Of a stretch of DNA of 64,000 nt, positions 55,462 to 64,000 are shown in pieces. Source of the stretch: an uncultured Bacteroidota bacterium (GTDB lineage: Bacteria > Bacteroidota > Bacteroidia > Flavobacteriales > Flavobacteriaceae); the NCBI GenBank assembly GCA_902515405.1, contig CABXUS010000005.1, forward strand, positions 1 through 64,000. Direction: 5' to 3'. Under the pieces are notes generated by a model. It saw only the letters and a list, made by a program, of their open reading frames with translations, made no database searches and had not been told where the DNA came from. Position numbers and translations under genes: made by a program. The first letter of the stretch is position 1; the number at the start of each line of letters is the position of its first letter.

Positions 55462-56444
55462 AAAACATATTAATTACGGGAGGAGCTGGATTCATTGGAT
55501 CACATGTTGTAAAAAGGTTTGTGAACAACTACCCTGAATATAATATTTATAATATAGATAAACTTACTTATGCTGGTAACTTAAATAATTTAAATGAGAT
55601 AGAAAATAAAGAAAACTATACTTTTTTTAAAATTGACATTAATAATCATGAAGAAATATTAAAGTTATTTAATGAGAATAACATAACTGATGTAATTCAC
55701 TTAGCAGCTGAATCCCATGTTGACAGATCAATTGAAAGTTCATTTGAATTTGCAAAAACAAATGTATTGGGGACATTGTCATTATTAGAAGCTAGTAAAA
55801 AATCGTGGAACCTATCTTCAAAAAATAATATTTTTTACCATATTTCAACTGATGAAGTTTACGGCTCTTTAGGATTAAAAGGCTCATTTAATGAAAAAAC
55901 AAAGTATGATCCAAATTCACCCTATTCAGCATCGAAAGCTTCTTCTGATCATTTTGTTAGAGCATATAATAAAACTTTTAGTCTTCCTATATTAATTTCA
56001 AACTGTTCTAATAATTACGGACCTTTTCAACACAATGAAAAACTTATTCCAAATATTATAAATTCACTTATAAAAGGTGAAAAAATTCCAATTTATGGTG
56101 ATGGTAAAAACATTAGAGATTGGCTTTTTGTTAATGATCATTGTGATGCAATTGAATTGATTTTTAAAAAGGGGATTATAGGTCAAACTTACAATATAGG
56201 TAGTGGTTATGAAATTTCAAATATTGATTTGGCTCAATTAATTATTAAAATTTATGATAATATAAAATTAAATACCTCTGAATCATCAAAAAAATTAATT
56301 GAATTTGTTGATGATAGACTAGGACATGATTTCAGGTATTCAATTGACTTTTCTAAAATTAAAAACAATCTTGGTTGGAAACCAAAAACAAACTTTCAAG
56401 AAGGGATATTAGAAACTATTAAGTGGTACTTGAAAAAGAATTAA
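55458..56444 (+). CDS. rmlB: dTDP-glucose 4,6-dehydratase
   Basis: Second enzyme of the pathway, producing dTDP-4-keto-6-deoxyglucose. In its 328 residues are ITGGAGFIGSHVVKRF, HLAAESHVDRSIE, the active-site STDEVYGSLG, SPYSASKASSDHFVRAY and SNCSNNYGPFQHNEKLIP. Its 3' end overlaps the convergent priming transferase gene by 26 bp. The gene order A-C-D-B is common in Bacteroidota. Confidence 0.97.
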   Translation: MKNILITGGAGFIGSHVVKRFVNNYPEYNIYNIDKLTYAGNLNNLNEIENKENYTFFKIDINNHEEILKLFNENNITDVIHLAAESHVDRSIESSFEFAKTNVLGTLSLLEASKKSWNLSSKNNIFYHISTDEVYGSLGLKGSFNEKTKYDPNSPYSASKASSDHFVRAYNKTFSLPILISNCSNNYGPFQHNEKLIPNIINSLIKGEKIPIYGDGKNIRDWLFVNDHCDAIELIFKKGIIGQTYNIGSGYEISNIDLAQLIIKIYDNIKLNTSESSKKLIEFVDDRLGHDFRYSIDFSKIKNNLGWKPKTNFQEGILETIKWYLKKN

Positions 56445-57798
56445 TCATTAAAATTCCTAAAGCAGTTTTTAAACAAATTTTTAAGTCAAACAGAATTGAC
56501 CAGTTTTTAAAATAATATCTATCAAGTTTAACTCTAGATGACATGTCATTTAAACCATAAATTTTTCCTCTAAAACCCCTTATCTGTGCAAGTCCTGTTA
56601 TACCTGGCTTAAATTGGTGTCTTTTACTAAATCTTTCTACTTTTTTTGAGAACTTTTCATTCAACTTTATCGGATGAGGACGAGGTCCTACTACAGACAT
56701 GTCCCCAAATAACACATTAATGAATTGAGGCATTTCGTCTAAAGCTGAAATTCTCAAAAATTTACCAAATTTTGTGAGCCTTTTATCATTATTGTCAGCA
56801 AACTTTATGTCTTCATCTTCATTCAAAATCATTGATCTAAACTTATAACAATAAAAAATTTTACCAACTAAACCGTTTCTTTTTTGCCTAAAAATTACTG
56901 GACCTTTGGATTGATATTTTATAATAATTCCAAAAATTAAATACATCCATGAAACAAAAAATACTAATACAAAAAGTGAGAAAATAATATCAAAAAATCT
57001 TTTTAGAGCCTTATTGTACCATAGGTCAAGAGGTAGTTGATTTACTTCAATAACGGGAATATTATAAAGTTTTTTAATAAAAAAGTTTTTAAACTCATAA
57101 TTAGCAAGCTCTGGTAGCAATTTAACAGAAATTAAATTTTGATCACAAAAATTGATGAGTTCTTTTTGTACTTTGTGAGGGAGCATACATGAAATAAAAA
57201 TTTCGTCAAATTTATTATGATTTTTGTAAAAATCATTTATTAATCCTAAGTAAGAAATTTGATAATTTTTTTTTATTTTCTTTAAACTAAAAACTCCATT
57301 TGATCTATATCCTAAATGAGTGTTTTCACTAATTGTTCTATAGAACTCTTTTCCCATTTTATCATAACCAATAATTGCAACATATTTAATATTTCCACCA
57401 TAAGACCTATAACTGTCAAGTATAAAGTGAATTAAAATTCTGTGTAAAATAATTAAAAAAGAAAAAACAGATAAGGCAAAAAATATGGATTCAATTGAAA
57501 AAGTAAAATAATCAACAAATAAATTACCTATTGCAACTACAGAAAATAATATAAAAATTGATTTTAAGGCAGTTTGTAAAGTATTTAAATATGAAACACC
57601 TCTTCCAATATTATAAGATTTAGTATATATATTGGTTAAAATCCAAAATATTACAATTAAAGTATTATAAAAGTTCCAACTTGTAAATGTTAGATAATGC
57701 ATGAAAGAACTTACAAGTGAAATTATAATCAATTCACTTAAAACAAAAATAATCGGAAAAAATACATTAAACCTATTCATGTATTCAAAACTAGTCAA
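56419..57798 (-). CDS. WcaJ-type polyprenyl-phosphate sugar-1-phosphate transferase
   Basis: The 459-residue priming enzyme that loads the first sugar-1-phosphate onto undecaprenyl phosphate. The N-terminal half has four helices (about 12-130) and a CoA-binding-like domain (VAIIGYDKMGKEFYRTI). The C-terminal bacterial sugar transferase domain (about 265-455) has KRFFDIIFSLFVL, GPVIFRQKRNGLVGKIFYCYKFRSM (catalytic region, in two parts), LRISALDEMPQFINVL and GPRPHPIKLNEKF. It is the only priming transferase in the window, though two flippase/polymerase sets are present. It lies next to tRNA-Leu at the locus edge. Confidence 0.93.
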   Translation of the reverse strand: MTSFEYMNRFNVFFPIIFVLSELIIISLVSSFMHYLTFTSWNFYNTLIVIFWILTNIYTKSYNIGRGVSYLNTLQTALKSIFILFSVVAIGNLFVDYFTFSIESIFFALSVFSFLIILHRILIHFILDSYRSYGGNIKYVAIIGYDKMGKEFYRTISENTHLGYRSNGVFSLKKIKKNYQISYLGLINDFYKNHNKFDEIFISCMLPHKVQKELINFCDQNLISVKLLPELANYEFKNFFIKKLYNIPVIEVNQLPLDLWYNKALKRFFDIIFSLFVLVFFVSWMYLIFGIIIKYQSKGPVIFRQKRNGLVGKIFYCYKFRSMILNEDEDIKFADNNDKRLTKFGKFLRISALDEMPQFINVLFGDMSVVGPRPHPIKLNEKFSKKVERFSKRHQFKPGITGLAQIRGFRGKIYGLNDMSSRVKLDRYYFKNWSILFDLKICLKTALGILMINSFSSTT

Positions 57799-57813
57799 AT
57801 TATTTTAAAATAG

Positions 57814-57897
57814 TACTTCGAGTGGGAATCGAACCCACACTCTGTTGCCAGAACTGGATTTTGAATCCAGCGCGTCTACCAATTCCGCCACCGAAGT
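57814..57897 (-). tRNA. tRNA-Leu (CAA)
   Basis: Minus-strand class II tRNA of 84 nt. Acceptor ACTTCGG pairs with TCGAAGT (one G-T), followed by TG and the leucine-type D-arm GCGGAATTGGTAGACGC. The anticodon arm is CTGGA-TTCAAAA-TCCAG with anticodon CAA. A variable arm and GGGTTCGATTCCC T-arm follow, with discriminator A. No encoded CCA. It reads UUG. Confidence 0.96.
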
Positions 57898-57953
57898 AAA
57901 GGAATCAAATTTATAAAAAGTTTTCATTTTAATACTTTCTGTTAAATTATTAT

Positions 57954-57961
57954 TAAATTTG
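57954..57961 (+). promoter_or_regulatory. Bacteroidota -7 box before prs
   Basis: TAAATTTG matches TAnnTTTG exactly and lies 17 nt upstream of the prs ATG, in the short gap between tRNA-Leu and prs on opposite strands. No -33 TTG at the expected spacing. Confidence 0.45.
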
Positions 57962-57978
57962 ACCCCCAATAAAAAACA

Positions 57979-58920
57979 ATGGTGAGTCAAGGTCCAATAG
58001 CAAAAATTTTTTCATGTACTCAGAGTCTTGAATTATCGAAAGAAATTTCTAAAAAGTACGGAGTTAAAATTGGCAATGTAAATTTCTCTCATTACAGTGA
58101 TGGAGAATTTCAACCATCATTTGAAGAATCAGTTAGAGGTGCTAGATTGTTTATTATCGGTTCAACGCAACCCAGTTCTGAAAATTTAATGGAAATGCTT
58201 TTAATGATTGATGCCGCTAAAAGATCTTCTGCAAGACATATTACAGCAGTAATTCCTTACTTTGGTTGGGCTAGACAGGATAGAAAAGATAAGCCAAGAG
58301 TTCCAATTGGTGCTAAACTAATAGCTAATTTAATTGAAGCTGCAGGCGCTACGCGTCTTATAACAATGGATCTTCATGCAGATCAAATCCAAGGATTTTT
58401 TGAAATACCTGTTGATCATTTATATGCTTCAACCATTTTCATTCCCTATATTGAATCTTTAAATTTAAATGGACTTACAATAGCTTCACCTGATATGGGC
58501 GGTTCTAAAAGAGCTTACGCATATTCAAGGTTTTTGAAAAGTAATGTTGTTATTTGCTACAAACAAAGAAAAAAGGCTAATGTAGTTTCACATATGGAAT
58601 TGATTGGAGAAGTTAATGGGAAAAATGTTGTTATTGTAGATGATATGGTTGATACCGCTGGAACTTTAACTAAAGCTGCTAATCTAATGATGGAGAGAGG
58701 GGCCAAATCAGTACGAGCAATATGTACACATGCTTTACTGTCTGGTAATGCATATGAAAATATTGAAAAATCAAAACTTAAAGAATTAATAGTTACAGAT
58801 TCTATTCCTCAACAAAAAAAATCTGATAAAGTCAAAGTACTTACATGCTCAAAATTATTTGCAGATGTTATGCAAAATGTTAATAGTAATAAATCAATAA
58901 ATTCATTTTTTATAAAGTAA
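57979..58920 (+). CDS. prs: Ribose-phosphate pyrophosphokinase
   Basis: Makes PRPP from ribose-5-phosphate and ATP for nucleotide, His and Trp synthesis. In 313 residues: SDGEFQPSFEESVRGARLFI near the N-terminus, YFGWARQDRKDKPR (ATP site), MDLHADQIQGFFEIPVDHLYA (divalent cation and catalytic region, split here), and the PRPP loop VVIVDDMVDTAGTLTKAA near 214-231. Canonical length. It is followed 6 nt later by rplY, the common prs-rplY pairing of bacteria. Confidence 0.97.
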   Translation: MVSQGPIAKIFSCTQSLELSKEISKKYGVKIGNVNFSHYSDGEFQPSFEESVRGARLFIIGSTQPSSENLMEMLLMIDAAKRSSARHITAVIPYFGWARQDRKDKPRVPIGAKLIANLIEAAGATRLITMDLHADQIQGFFEIPVDHLYASTIFIPYIESLNLNGLTIASPDMGGSKRAYAYSRFLKSNVVICYKQRKKANVVSHMELIGEVNGKNVVIVDDMVDTAGTLTKAANLMMERGAKSVRAICTHALLSGNAYENIEKSKLKELIVTDSIPQQKKSDKVKVLTCSKLFADVMQNVNSNKSINSFFIK

Positions 58921-58926
58921 AATATC

Positions 58927-59640
58927 ATGAAATCAATCACAATCAATGGATCACAAAGAGAAAGCCTAGGGAAGTCTTCGACCAAAGCCCTACGTAATGC
59001 TGGAAAGGTTCCTTGCGTAGTATACGGTGGGGAAAAACCAGTGCATTTTTCATCAGATGAAATAAGTTTTTCTAAATTAATTTATACACCAAATGCTCAC
59101 ACTGTGGTCATTTCATTAGACGGGAAAGAAGAAATTAATGCTGTCATACAAGATATTCAATTTCATCCTGTCTCTGAAAAAATCTTACATATAGATTTTT
59201 TCCAACTATTCGAGAATAAGGAAATTAACATGAATATACCTGTTAAATTTAGTGGAAATGCCCCTGGCGTAAGACTTGAAGGTGGACTTTTATTTAAGAA
59301 TAAAAGAAAACTTTTTGTTAAAGCTTTTCCGAAAAACTTACCAGATTTTATTTCGGTTGATATATCAAAACTTAAATTAAATGACAAGGTTACAATTCAG
59401 GATCTTTTAAGTGATGATTATAGTTTTATTCATCCTGAGAATATGGTTGTTTGCCAAGTTAAAATGTCGAGAGCATCACTATCTCTTGAGACTGAAGGAG
59501 ATGAAGAAGAAGGAGAAGAAGGAGAAGAAGGAGAAGAAGGTACAGAGGGATCTGATGCTTCTGAAAAGGGAGGTGAAAAATCAGATAGTAAAGATTCTGG
59601 TGGAGATAAATCTTCTGATTCAGAAAAGAAAGAAGGTTAA
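58927..59640 (+). CDS. rplY: 50S ribosomal protein L25/Ctc with acidic tail
   Basis: A 237-residue 5S-rRNA-binding ribosomal protein of the CTC type. The N-terminal L25 domain is at about 1-90 ([22 protein letters not shown]) and the C-terminal beta domain at about 95-180 ([19 protein letters not shown], in the linker). The last 50 residues are a low-complexity acidic tail ([15 protein letters not shown], then Ser/Lys/Gly/Asp). The tail is encoded by a 9-bp tandem repeat. The family often ends in an acidic tail, but this one is long and repetitive. Confidence 0.95.
   Translation: MKSITINGSQRESLGKSSTKALRNAGKVPCVVYGGEKPVHFSSDEISFSKLIYTPNAHTVVISLDGKEEINAVIQDIQFHPVSEKILHIDFFQLFENKEINMNIPVKFSGNAPGVRLEGGLLFKNKRKLFVKAFPKNLPDFISVDISKLKLNDKVTIQDLLSDDYSFIHPENMVVCQVKMSRASLSLETEGDEEEGEEGEEGEEGTEGSDASEKGGEKSDSKDSGGDKSSDSEKKEG
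59503..59540 (+). repeat. 9-bp tandem repeat coding Glu-Glu-Gly in rplY
   Basis: About four copies of GAAGAAGGA (the first one triplet longer) run head to tail and encode repeated EEG. Slippage would change the tail length in steps of three residues without shifting the frame. Confidence 0.85.
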
Positions 59641-59726
59641 CATCCTTATAATTTAATTTAGGAGAAATCTTAGGTATATTTATATAGGGTCAAAAACCTT
59701 TTATACTTTTACTTAAATTACAAATT

Positions 59727-60335
59727 TTGCTTTCAGTTTTTAAATATTTTAGAAAAAATAGTTCCTCTGAAAATTCTAAGAGTTTTCTCATTGTAGGATT
59801 AGGTAATGTAGGTTTAGAATATGAAAATACCCGTCACAATGTTGGCTTTGAAATAATAAATAAACTTTCAAAAAAAATTGAAGGTTCATTTGAAACTCAA
59901 AAGTATGGTGAAATTCACAAATCAAAATATGGTGGCAAACAATTATTTTTACTTAAGCCTAACACATTCATGAATCTAAGTGGGAAAGCAGTAAAATATT
60001 GGTTGAGTAAAGAAAAAATTAATTCTAAAAATTTAATAGTTATTGTCGATGATTTAAACCTTGATTTTGGCATCTCAAGATTAAGGCCCAATGGATCTGA
60101 TGGTGGGCATAATGGATTGAAGAGTATTATTAAATCATTGAATAATTCAAAATTTACTCGACTTAGGTTTGGTATAGGGAATAACTTTAAAAAAGAAAAT
60201 CAGGTAGATTTTGTTTTAAGTAAATGGAATAATGATGAATCTTTAAAAATTGATGAACTAGCTATTAAAAATGTAGAAATTATTTTATCAATTTTAAAAA
60301 ATGGAATCGAGTTTTCAATGAATAAGTTTAATTAG
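59727..60335 (+). CDS. pth: Peptidyl-tRNA hydrolase
   Basis: Cleaves peptidyl-tRNA released from stalled ribosomes. The 202 residues include LIVGLGNVGLEYENTRHNVGFEI with the catalytic His, KPNTFMNLSGKAV, IVVDDLNLDFG and GSDGGHNGLKSIIKSL. A short basic N-terminal extension (LSVFKYFRKNSSSENSK) precedes the core, as in other flavobacteria, and the start is TTG at 59727. It directly abuts ribF with no gap. The 86-nt gap before it holds no clear terminator. Confidence 0.95.
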   Translation: MLSVFKYFRKNSSSENSKSFLIVGLGNVGLEYENTRHNVGFEIINKLSKKIEGSFETQKYGEIHKSKYGGKQLFLLKPNTFMNLSGKAVKYWLSKEKINSKNLIVIVDDLNLDFGISRLRPNGSDGGHNGLKSIIKSLNNSKFTRLRFGIGNNFKKENQVDFVLSKWNNDESLKIDELAIKNVEIILSILKNGIEFSMNKFN

Positions 60336-61271
60336 ATGATAGTTACCAAGAATTTAAAAAATGCAAAATCAAAAGAGCCTAGTATTTTAACTCTTGGAAC
60401 ATTTGATGGAGTTCATAAAGGACATGAAAAAATTATCAAAAGATTAATTAATGAATCGAAAAAATCAAACTTAAAATCATTAATATTAACTTTTTTTCCT
60501 CATCCAAGAAATGTAATTAATTCTAATTCAGAAGTTAAATCAATAAGCACATTAGAGGAAAAAACAGAAATATTTTCCAAATTGGGAGTTCAAGAATTAA
60601 TTATTCAAGATTTTGATAAATCTTTTTCGAATATAAGAGCTGAAGAATTTATTGAACTTTTAGTAAATAATTTAAATCTAAAAAAAATAATTGTTGGTTA
60701 CAATCATAAGTTTGGTAAAAATAGATCTGCTGATATTAATTCTTTAAAAAATTATGGTTCTAAATATAGTTTTGAAGTAATTGAAATTGAAGCTTTTGAA
60801 ATAGAAGACATTAAAATAAGTTCAACAAAAATCAGAAATTCTATAGAATCCGGGGAAATTCATAAATGCAACTCATTTCTTGGTTATAATTTTAATATTA
60901 AAGGTAAAGTAGTTAAAGGAAAATCAATAGGAAAAGCAATTGGTTTTCCAACAGCAAATATTGTTTTAGATGAGGATTATAAAATAATCCCAAAAAATGG
61001 AGTCTATTTGATTAAAAGTATAATTGAAAATGAAAAACTTTATGGGATGATGAATATTGGTTTTAATCCAACTTTTGGCATAAATAAAAAAACTACTGAA
61101 GTGAATTTTTTTAATTATGATAAAGATTTATATGGCATAATCCTAAAAGTTGAACTCATAAAATTTATTAGAGATGAAATTAAGTTTAGTGATGTTAAGG
61201 AACTTCAGTATCAACTAAAATCTGATAGAGAAAATTGTATAGATTATATAAATTCAACTTATAATAACTAG
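60336..61271 (+). CDS. ribF: Bifunctional riboflavin kinase/FAD synthetase
   Basis: Phosphorylates riboflavin to FMN and adenylates FMN to FAD. The 311 residues have an N-terminal FAD synthetase half (TLGTFDGVHKGHEKII, FFPHPRNVI, VGYNHKFGKNR, STKIRNSIESG) and a C-terminal riboflavin kinase half (GKSIGKAIGFPTANI, NGVYLIKS, MMNIGFNPTFG). Canonical architecture and length. It follows pth directly. Confidence 0.96.
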   Translation: MIVTKNLKNAKSKEPSILTLGTFDGVHKGHEKIIKRLINESKKSNLKSLILTFFPHPRNVINSNSEVKSISTLEEKTEIFSKLGVQELIIQDFDKSFSNIRAEEFIELLVNNLNLKKIIVGYNHKFGKNRSADINSLKNYGSKYSFEVIEIEAFEIEDIKISSTKIRNSIESGEIHKCNSFLGYNFNIKGKVVKGKSIGKAIGFPTANIVLDEDYKIIPKNGVYLIKSIIENEKLYGMMNIGFNPTFGINKKTTEVNFFNYDKDLYGIILKVELIKFIRDEIKFSDVKELQYQLKSDRENCIDYINSTYNN

Positions 61272-61276
61272 TTTTG
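61269..61276 (+). promoter_or_regulatory. Possible -7 box before serS
   Basis: TAGTTTTG matches TAnnTTTG exactly, overlaps the ribF stop codon and lies 10 nt before the serS ATG. No -33 element at proper spacing was found, so serS may equally be read from upstream. Confidence 0.3.
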
Positions 61277-61286
61277 TTACAGTATT

Positions 61287-62555
61287 ATGTTACAAGTAAA
61301 ATTCATAAAAGAAAATTTCTCTAAAGTAGTTGATAGTCTAAAAAAAAGGAATAAAGACTTTTCCTCGGATTTAAAAAAAATTATTGATCTTAATGATAAT
61401 AGAAAAGAATATCAATTAAAACTAGACAATCATTTATCTATGGTTAATAATTTATCTAAACAAATTGGTGAATTATTTAAAAATAATAAATCAACTGATG
61501 CAAATAGGTTAAAAAAAGAGGTTGAAGATGTAAAACCTGATATAAAAAAATTACAAGATTTGTTAATTAATACAAATAGTGATTTAAATGAACTTTTATG
61601 CTCAATACCTAACGTTCCAAATGAGATTGTTAAGAAAGGTAAAGATGAAATTGACAATGAAGTTGTATTTGAGAGTAAAATAAAATCTTACGATCTGGAT
61701 TTAAATGAGCATTGGAATCTTGCAGAAAAATTTAATATTGTGAATTTTGAATTAGGTAATAAAGTTACTGGATCAGGCTTTCCTGTTTATATTAATAAAG
61801 GAGCTAAACTTCAAAGAGCTTTAATAAATTATTTTTTAGATAAAAATACCTCTGCAGGTTATGTTGAAGTTCAACCCCCGATTTTGGTTAATGAAGATTC
61901 TGCCTTTGCCACAGGACAACTACCCGATAAAGAAGGCCAAATGTATCATATTAATAATGATAATTTATATTTAATTCCAACGGCTGAGGTACCCATAACA
62001 AATTTTTATAGAAATAGTATTTTAAATTCAAGTGAATTACCAATTAAATTAACAGGATATACTCCTTGTTTTAGAAGAGAAGCTGGAAGTTATGGAAAAG
62101 ATGTTAGAGGATTAAACAGACTGCATCAGTTTGATAAAGTTGAAATTGTTAGAATTGAAAAACCTGAAAATTCATATAAAGTTTTAGATGAAATGGTAAA
62201 TCATGTAAAGAAAATTTTAGAGGAATTAGAATTGCCTTTTAGAATTCTTAAGCTATGTGGCGGAGATTTAGGCTTTACTTCTTGTTTAACTTATGATTTT
62301 GAAGTATACTCAATGGCTCAAAAAAAATGGTTAGAAGTTAGTTCTGTTTCAAATTTTGAAAATTATCAATCTAATAGATTGAAGCTGAGAATCAAATTAA
62401 ATGAAAATGACAAGGTTCTCGCTCATACACTTAATGGTAGTGCTCTTGCATTACCTAGAATTGTTGCAAGTATAATTGAAAACAATCAAACAGAAAACGG
62501 AATTACTATTCCAAAAGTTCTTCATAAATATACTGGCTTTAAAACCATTAATTAA
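61287..62555 (+). CDS. serS: Seryl-tRNA synthetase
   Basis: Charges tRNA-Ser, including the tRNA-Ser(GGA) at 12705. The 422 residues comprise the N-terminal antiparallel coiled-coil arm (about 1-110) that grips the long variable arm, and the class II core: GFPVYINKGAKLQRALINYFLD (in parts), LIPTAEVPITNFY, FRREAGSYGKDVRGLNRLHQFDKVE (motif 2, in parts) and the motif 3 region LNGSALALPRIVASIIEN. Canonical. Confidence 0.97.
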   Translation: MLQVKFIKENFSKVVDSLKKRNKDFSSDLKKIIDLNDNRKEYQLKLDNHLSMVNNLSKQIGELFKNNKSTDANRLKKEVEDVKPDIKKLQDLLINTNSDLNELLCSIPNVPNEIVKKGKDEIDNEVVFESKIKSYDLDLNEHWNLAEKFNIVNFELGNKVTGSGFPVYINKGAKLQRALINYFLDKNTSAGYVEVQPPILVNEDSAFATGQLPDKEGQMYHINNDNLYLIPTAEVPITNFYRNSILNSSELPIKLTGYTPCFRREAGSYGKDVRGLNRLHQFDKVEIVRIEKPENSYKVLDEMVNHVKKILEELELPFRILKLCGGDLGFTSCLTYDFEVYSMAQKKWLEVSSVSNFENYQSNRLKLRIKLNENDKVLAHTLNGSALALPRIVASIIENNQTENGITIPKVLHKYTGFKTIN

Positions 62556-62577
62556 TCATCAATAATTTTTATAAATT

Positions 62578-63351
62578 TTGAATTTAGTTAAGCCTAAAAA
62601 AAAATTTGGTCAGAATTTTTTGACTGATAAAAATATTGCTGAAAAAATAGTTTCTTACTTATCATATAAAGAAGCAAAAACTATAATTGAGATTGGACCA
62701 GGTAAGGGCATATTATCTAAAATGATTATGAATTTACCTGTTGATAATAAAAAATTTGTTGAGATTGATTTAGATTGTGTTGAATATTTAAAAAAACAAT
62801 TTCCAAAAATTCAAAATGATATTATAAATGAAGATTTTTTAAAAATTGATATTACTAAGTTTAAAAATCCTTTGTCAATTATAGGTAACTTCCCATATAA
62901 TATTTCATCACAAATTTTATTTAAAATATATGAAAATAAAGATGTAGTAAATGAAATGGTAGGAATGTTTCAATATGAAGTTGCTGAAAGAATTTGTTCA
63001 AATTTTGGGTCAAAAAAATATGGGATTTTATCCGTTTTGATTCAAGCTTTTTTTAATGTAAAACTTTTAAAAAAAATTAAACCTGAATCTTTTAATCCAA
63101 TTCCAAAAGTCTATTCTGCAGTAATCAGGATTACAAAAAAAACTAACAATATAAATTGTGATGAAAATCTTTTTAAAAATGTTGTAAAATTATCATTTGG
63201 ACAGAGAAGAAAAACTCTTTGGAATAGCCTTAAAACCTTGAATATTCCTCAAATTAAAAAAGAAGATACTATCTTTGCCAAAAGACCAGAGCAACTTAGT
63301 GTCGCTGATTTTATTTATTTAACTAATTTGGTTAGTAATGAAAACATTTGA
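62578..63351 (+). CDS. rsmA: 16S rRNA dimethyladenosine transferase
   Basis: KsgA methylates two adjacent adenosines near the 3' end of 16S rRNA using SAM. In 257 residues: KKKFGQNFLTDKNIAEKIV, the SAM site IEIGPGKGILSKMI, IGNFPYNISSQILFKIY with the catalytic NFPY (usually NLPY), and the C-terminal FGQRRKTLWNSL. The start is TTG at 62578. Its last 14 nt overlap mgtE. Confidence 0.95.
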   Translation: MNLVKPKKKFGQNFLTDKNIAEKIVSYLSYKEAKTIIEIGPGKGILSKMIMNLPVDNKKFVEIDLDCVEYLKKQFPKIQNDIINEDFLKIDITKFKNPLSIIGNFPYNISSQILFKIYENKDVVNEMVGMFQYEVAERICSNFGSKKYGILSVLIQAFFNVKLLKKIKPESFNPIPKVYSAVIRITKKTNNINCDENLFKNVVKLSFGQRRKTLWNSLKTLNIPQIKKEDTIFAKRPEQLSVADFIYLTNLVSNENI

Positions 63352-64000
63352 ACTTTCAAAAGAAATTATTCAAGAGATCAGCAATCTTATATCTAATAAG
63401 AAAAATAAGGAAATAAAAAAATTAGTTGATGGAATTCATTATGCAGATTTAGCAGAAATTATAAATGAGTTAGAGTCAACTGAAAGGATTTATTTAATAA
63501 AAATTATTGACAGTGATAAAACTTCAGATGTTTTAACTGAAGTTGATGAAGATGTAAGAGATGAAATATTAAAAACCCTTTCTGAAAAGGAAATTGCTGG
63601 TGAGATTAAGGAACTTGATAGTGATGATGCTGTAGATATACTTTCTGAACTTTCAGATGAAAAACAAGAAAAAGTAATTTCCCTAATAAAAGATGAAAGC
63701 ATTACTGAAAATATTAGAGAACTTCTAAATTATGATGAAGATAGTGCAGGTGGATTGATGGCAAAAGAACTTATAAGTGTAAATGAAAATTGGAGTGTTT
63801 TAAAATGTTTAAGAGAAATCAGAAAACAGGCCAAGGATATTAAGAGAGTCCATTCAATTTATGTTTTAAATAAGAAAAAAATATTAATAGGTAGGTTATC
63901 ATTAAAAGATTTGATTACTTCTCCTTCAAAAAGTAAAATTCAAGAAATTTATATCCCCAAAGTTGATTATGTTCATGTAGATGACTCAGCAGATGAAGTT
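63338..64000 (+). CDS. mgtE: MgtE magnesium transporter, 3' end cut by window
   Basis: The first 221 residues of an MgtE-type Mg2+ channel. The ATG at 63338 overlaps rsmA by 14 nt. The N-terminal superhelical domain (about 20-130) has YADLAEIINELES, LTEVDEDVRDEIL, LDSDDAVDILSEL and NYDEDSAGGLMAKELISV. A CBS domain follows from about 145 (VHSIYVLNKKKILIGRLSLKDLI, in two strands). These cytosolic parts sense Mg2+ and gate the pore. The membrane part lies beyond the window. Confidence 0.95.
   Translation, partial: MKTFELSKEIIQEISNLISNKKNKEIKKLVDGIHYADLAEIINELESTERIYLIKIIDSDKTSDVLTEVDEDVRDEILKTLSEKEIAGEIKELDSDDAVDILSELSDEKQEKVISLIKDESITENIRELLNYDEDSAGGLMAKELISVNENWSVLKCLREIRKQAKDIKRVHSIYVLNKKKILIGRLSLKDLITSPSKSKIQEIYIPKVDYVHVDDSADEV

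Noticed and set aside
24548-57798. Mobile element or integrase driving the glycan locus
   Set aside because: No transposase, integrase, terminal inverted repeats or tRNA-end duplication were seen; tRNA-Leu is intact and no second copy of its 3' end was noticed.
57805-57990. Open frame of 61 codons on the minus strand
   Set aside because: It runs through tRNA-Leu(CAA) and the prs promoter region; the tRNA explains the sequence.

Overview
The window is a 64 kb piece of an AT-rich (about 30% G+C by eye), gene-dense chromosome. I place it in the Bacteroidota, most likely a marine, streamlined member of the Flavobacteriia. The reasons are TonB-dependent receptors with a carboxypeptidase-like N-terminal domain, a paired ExbD operon with an OmpA/PorT-type barrel, atpD-atpC standing apart from other ATP synthase genes, a very short epsilon subunit, promoter boxes matching the Bacteroidota -7 consensus TAnnTTTG, many TTG starts and many overlapping gene ends. 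No IS element, transposase, CRISPR array or phage gene was seen.

Layout. 1-12.7 kb: a partial YtcJ-type amidohydrolase, two TonB receptors, atpD-atpC, an ExbB/ExbD energising operon and a DUF418 membrane protein. 12.7-22.7 kb: tRNA-Ser(GGA), TatD, a retropepsin-like protease, and an apparent six-gene operon in which the two 2-oxoglutarate dehydrogenase genes (sucA first, sucB last) enclose metK, ahcY, an ICMT-like methyltransferase and a secreted PNGase F lipoprotein. 22.7-24.4 kb: a umuC-umuD mutagenesis pair. 24.5-57.8 kb: a large surface-polysaccharide locus. 57.8-64 kb: tRNA-Leu(CAA) and housekeeping genes prs, rplY, pth, ribF, serS, rsmA and the start of mgtE.

The polysaccharide locus looks composite. 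Its left part (24.5-37 kb) holds one flippase/polymerase pair, a fucosyltransferase-like GT11 enzyme and nucleotide-sugar genes gmd, a GDP-fucose-synthase-like reductase and a PLP enzyme whose catalytic Lys is replaced by His at position 188. That set is the signature of GDP-L-colitose (3,6-dideoxyhexose) synthesis. UDP-glucose dehydrogenase and UDP-xylose synthase genes are also present. A middle island (37-40.6 kb) encodes a CotH-like lipoprotein, a lectin-like lipoprotein and a Wzi-like outer-membrane protein. The right part (40.6-57.8 kb) holds a second flippase/polymerase pair, four glycosyltransferases, the chain-length protein Wzz, the exporter Wza, the dTDP-rhamnose genes rmlACDB and the single priming transferase. 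Gene decay is visible: a nucleotide-sugar dehydrogenase reduced to its two ends (35174-35382) and the C-terminal remnant of a glycosyltransferase (41743-41978), both recognisable only after translating the intergenic gaps.

The strongest points for follow-up are the His188 ColD-type enzyme with its operon, the PNGase F lipoprotein, the two decayed genes, and a 19-bp duplication that gives UmuC's C-terminal region and UmuD's N-terminus the same six residues.
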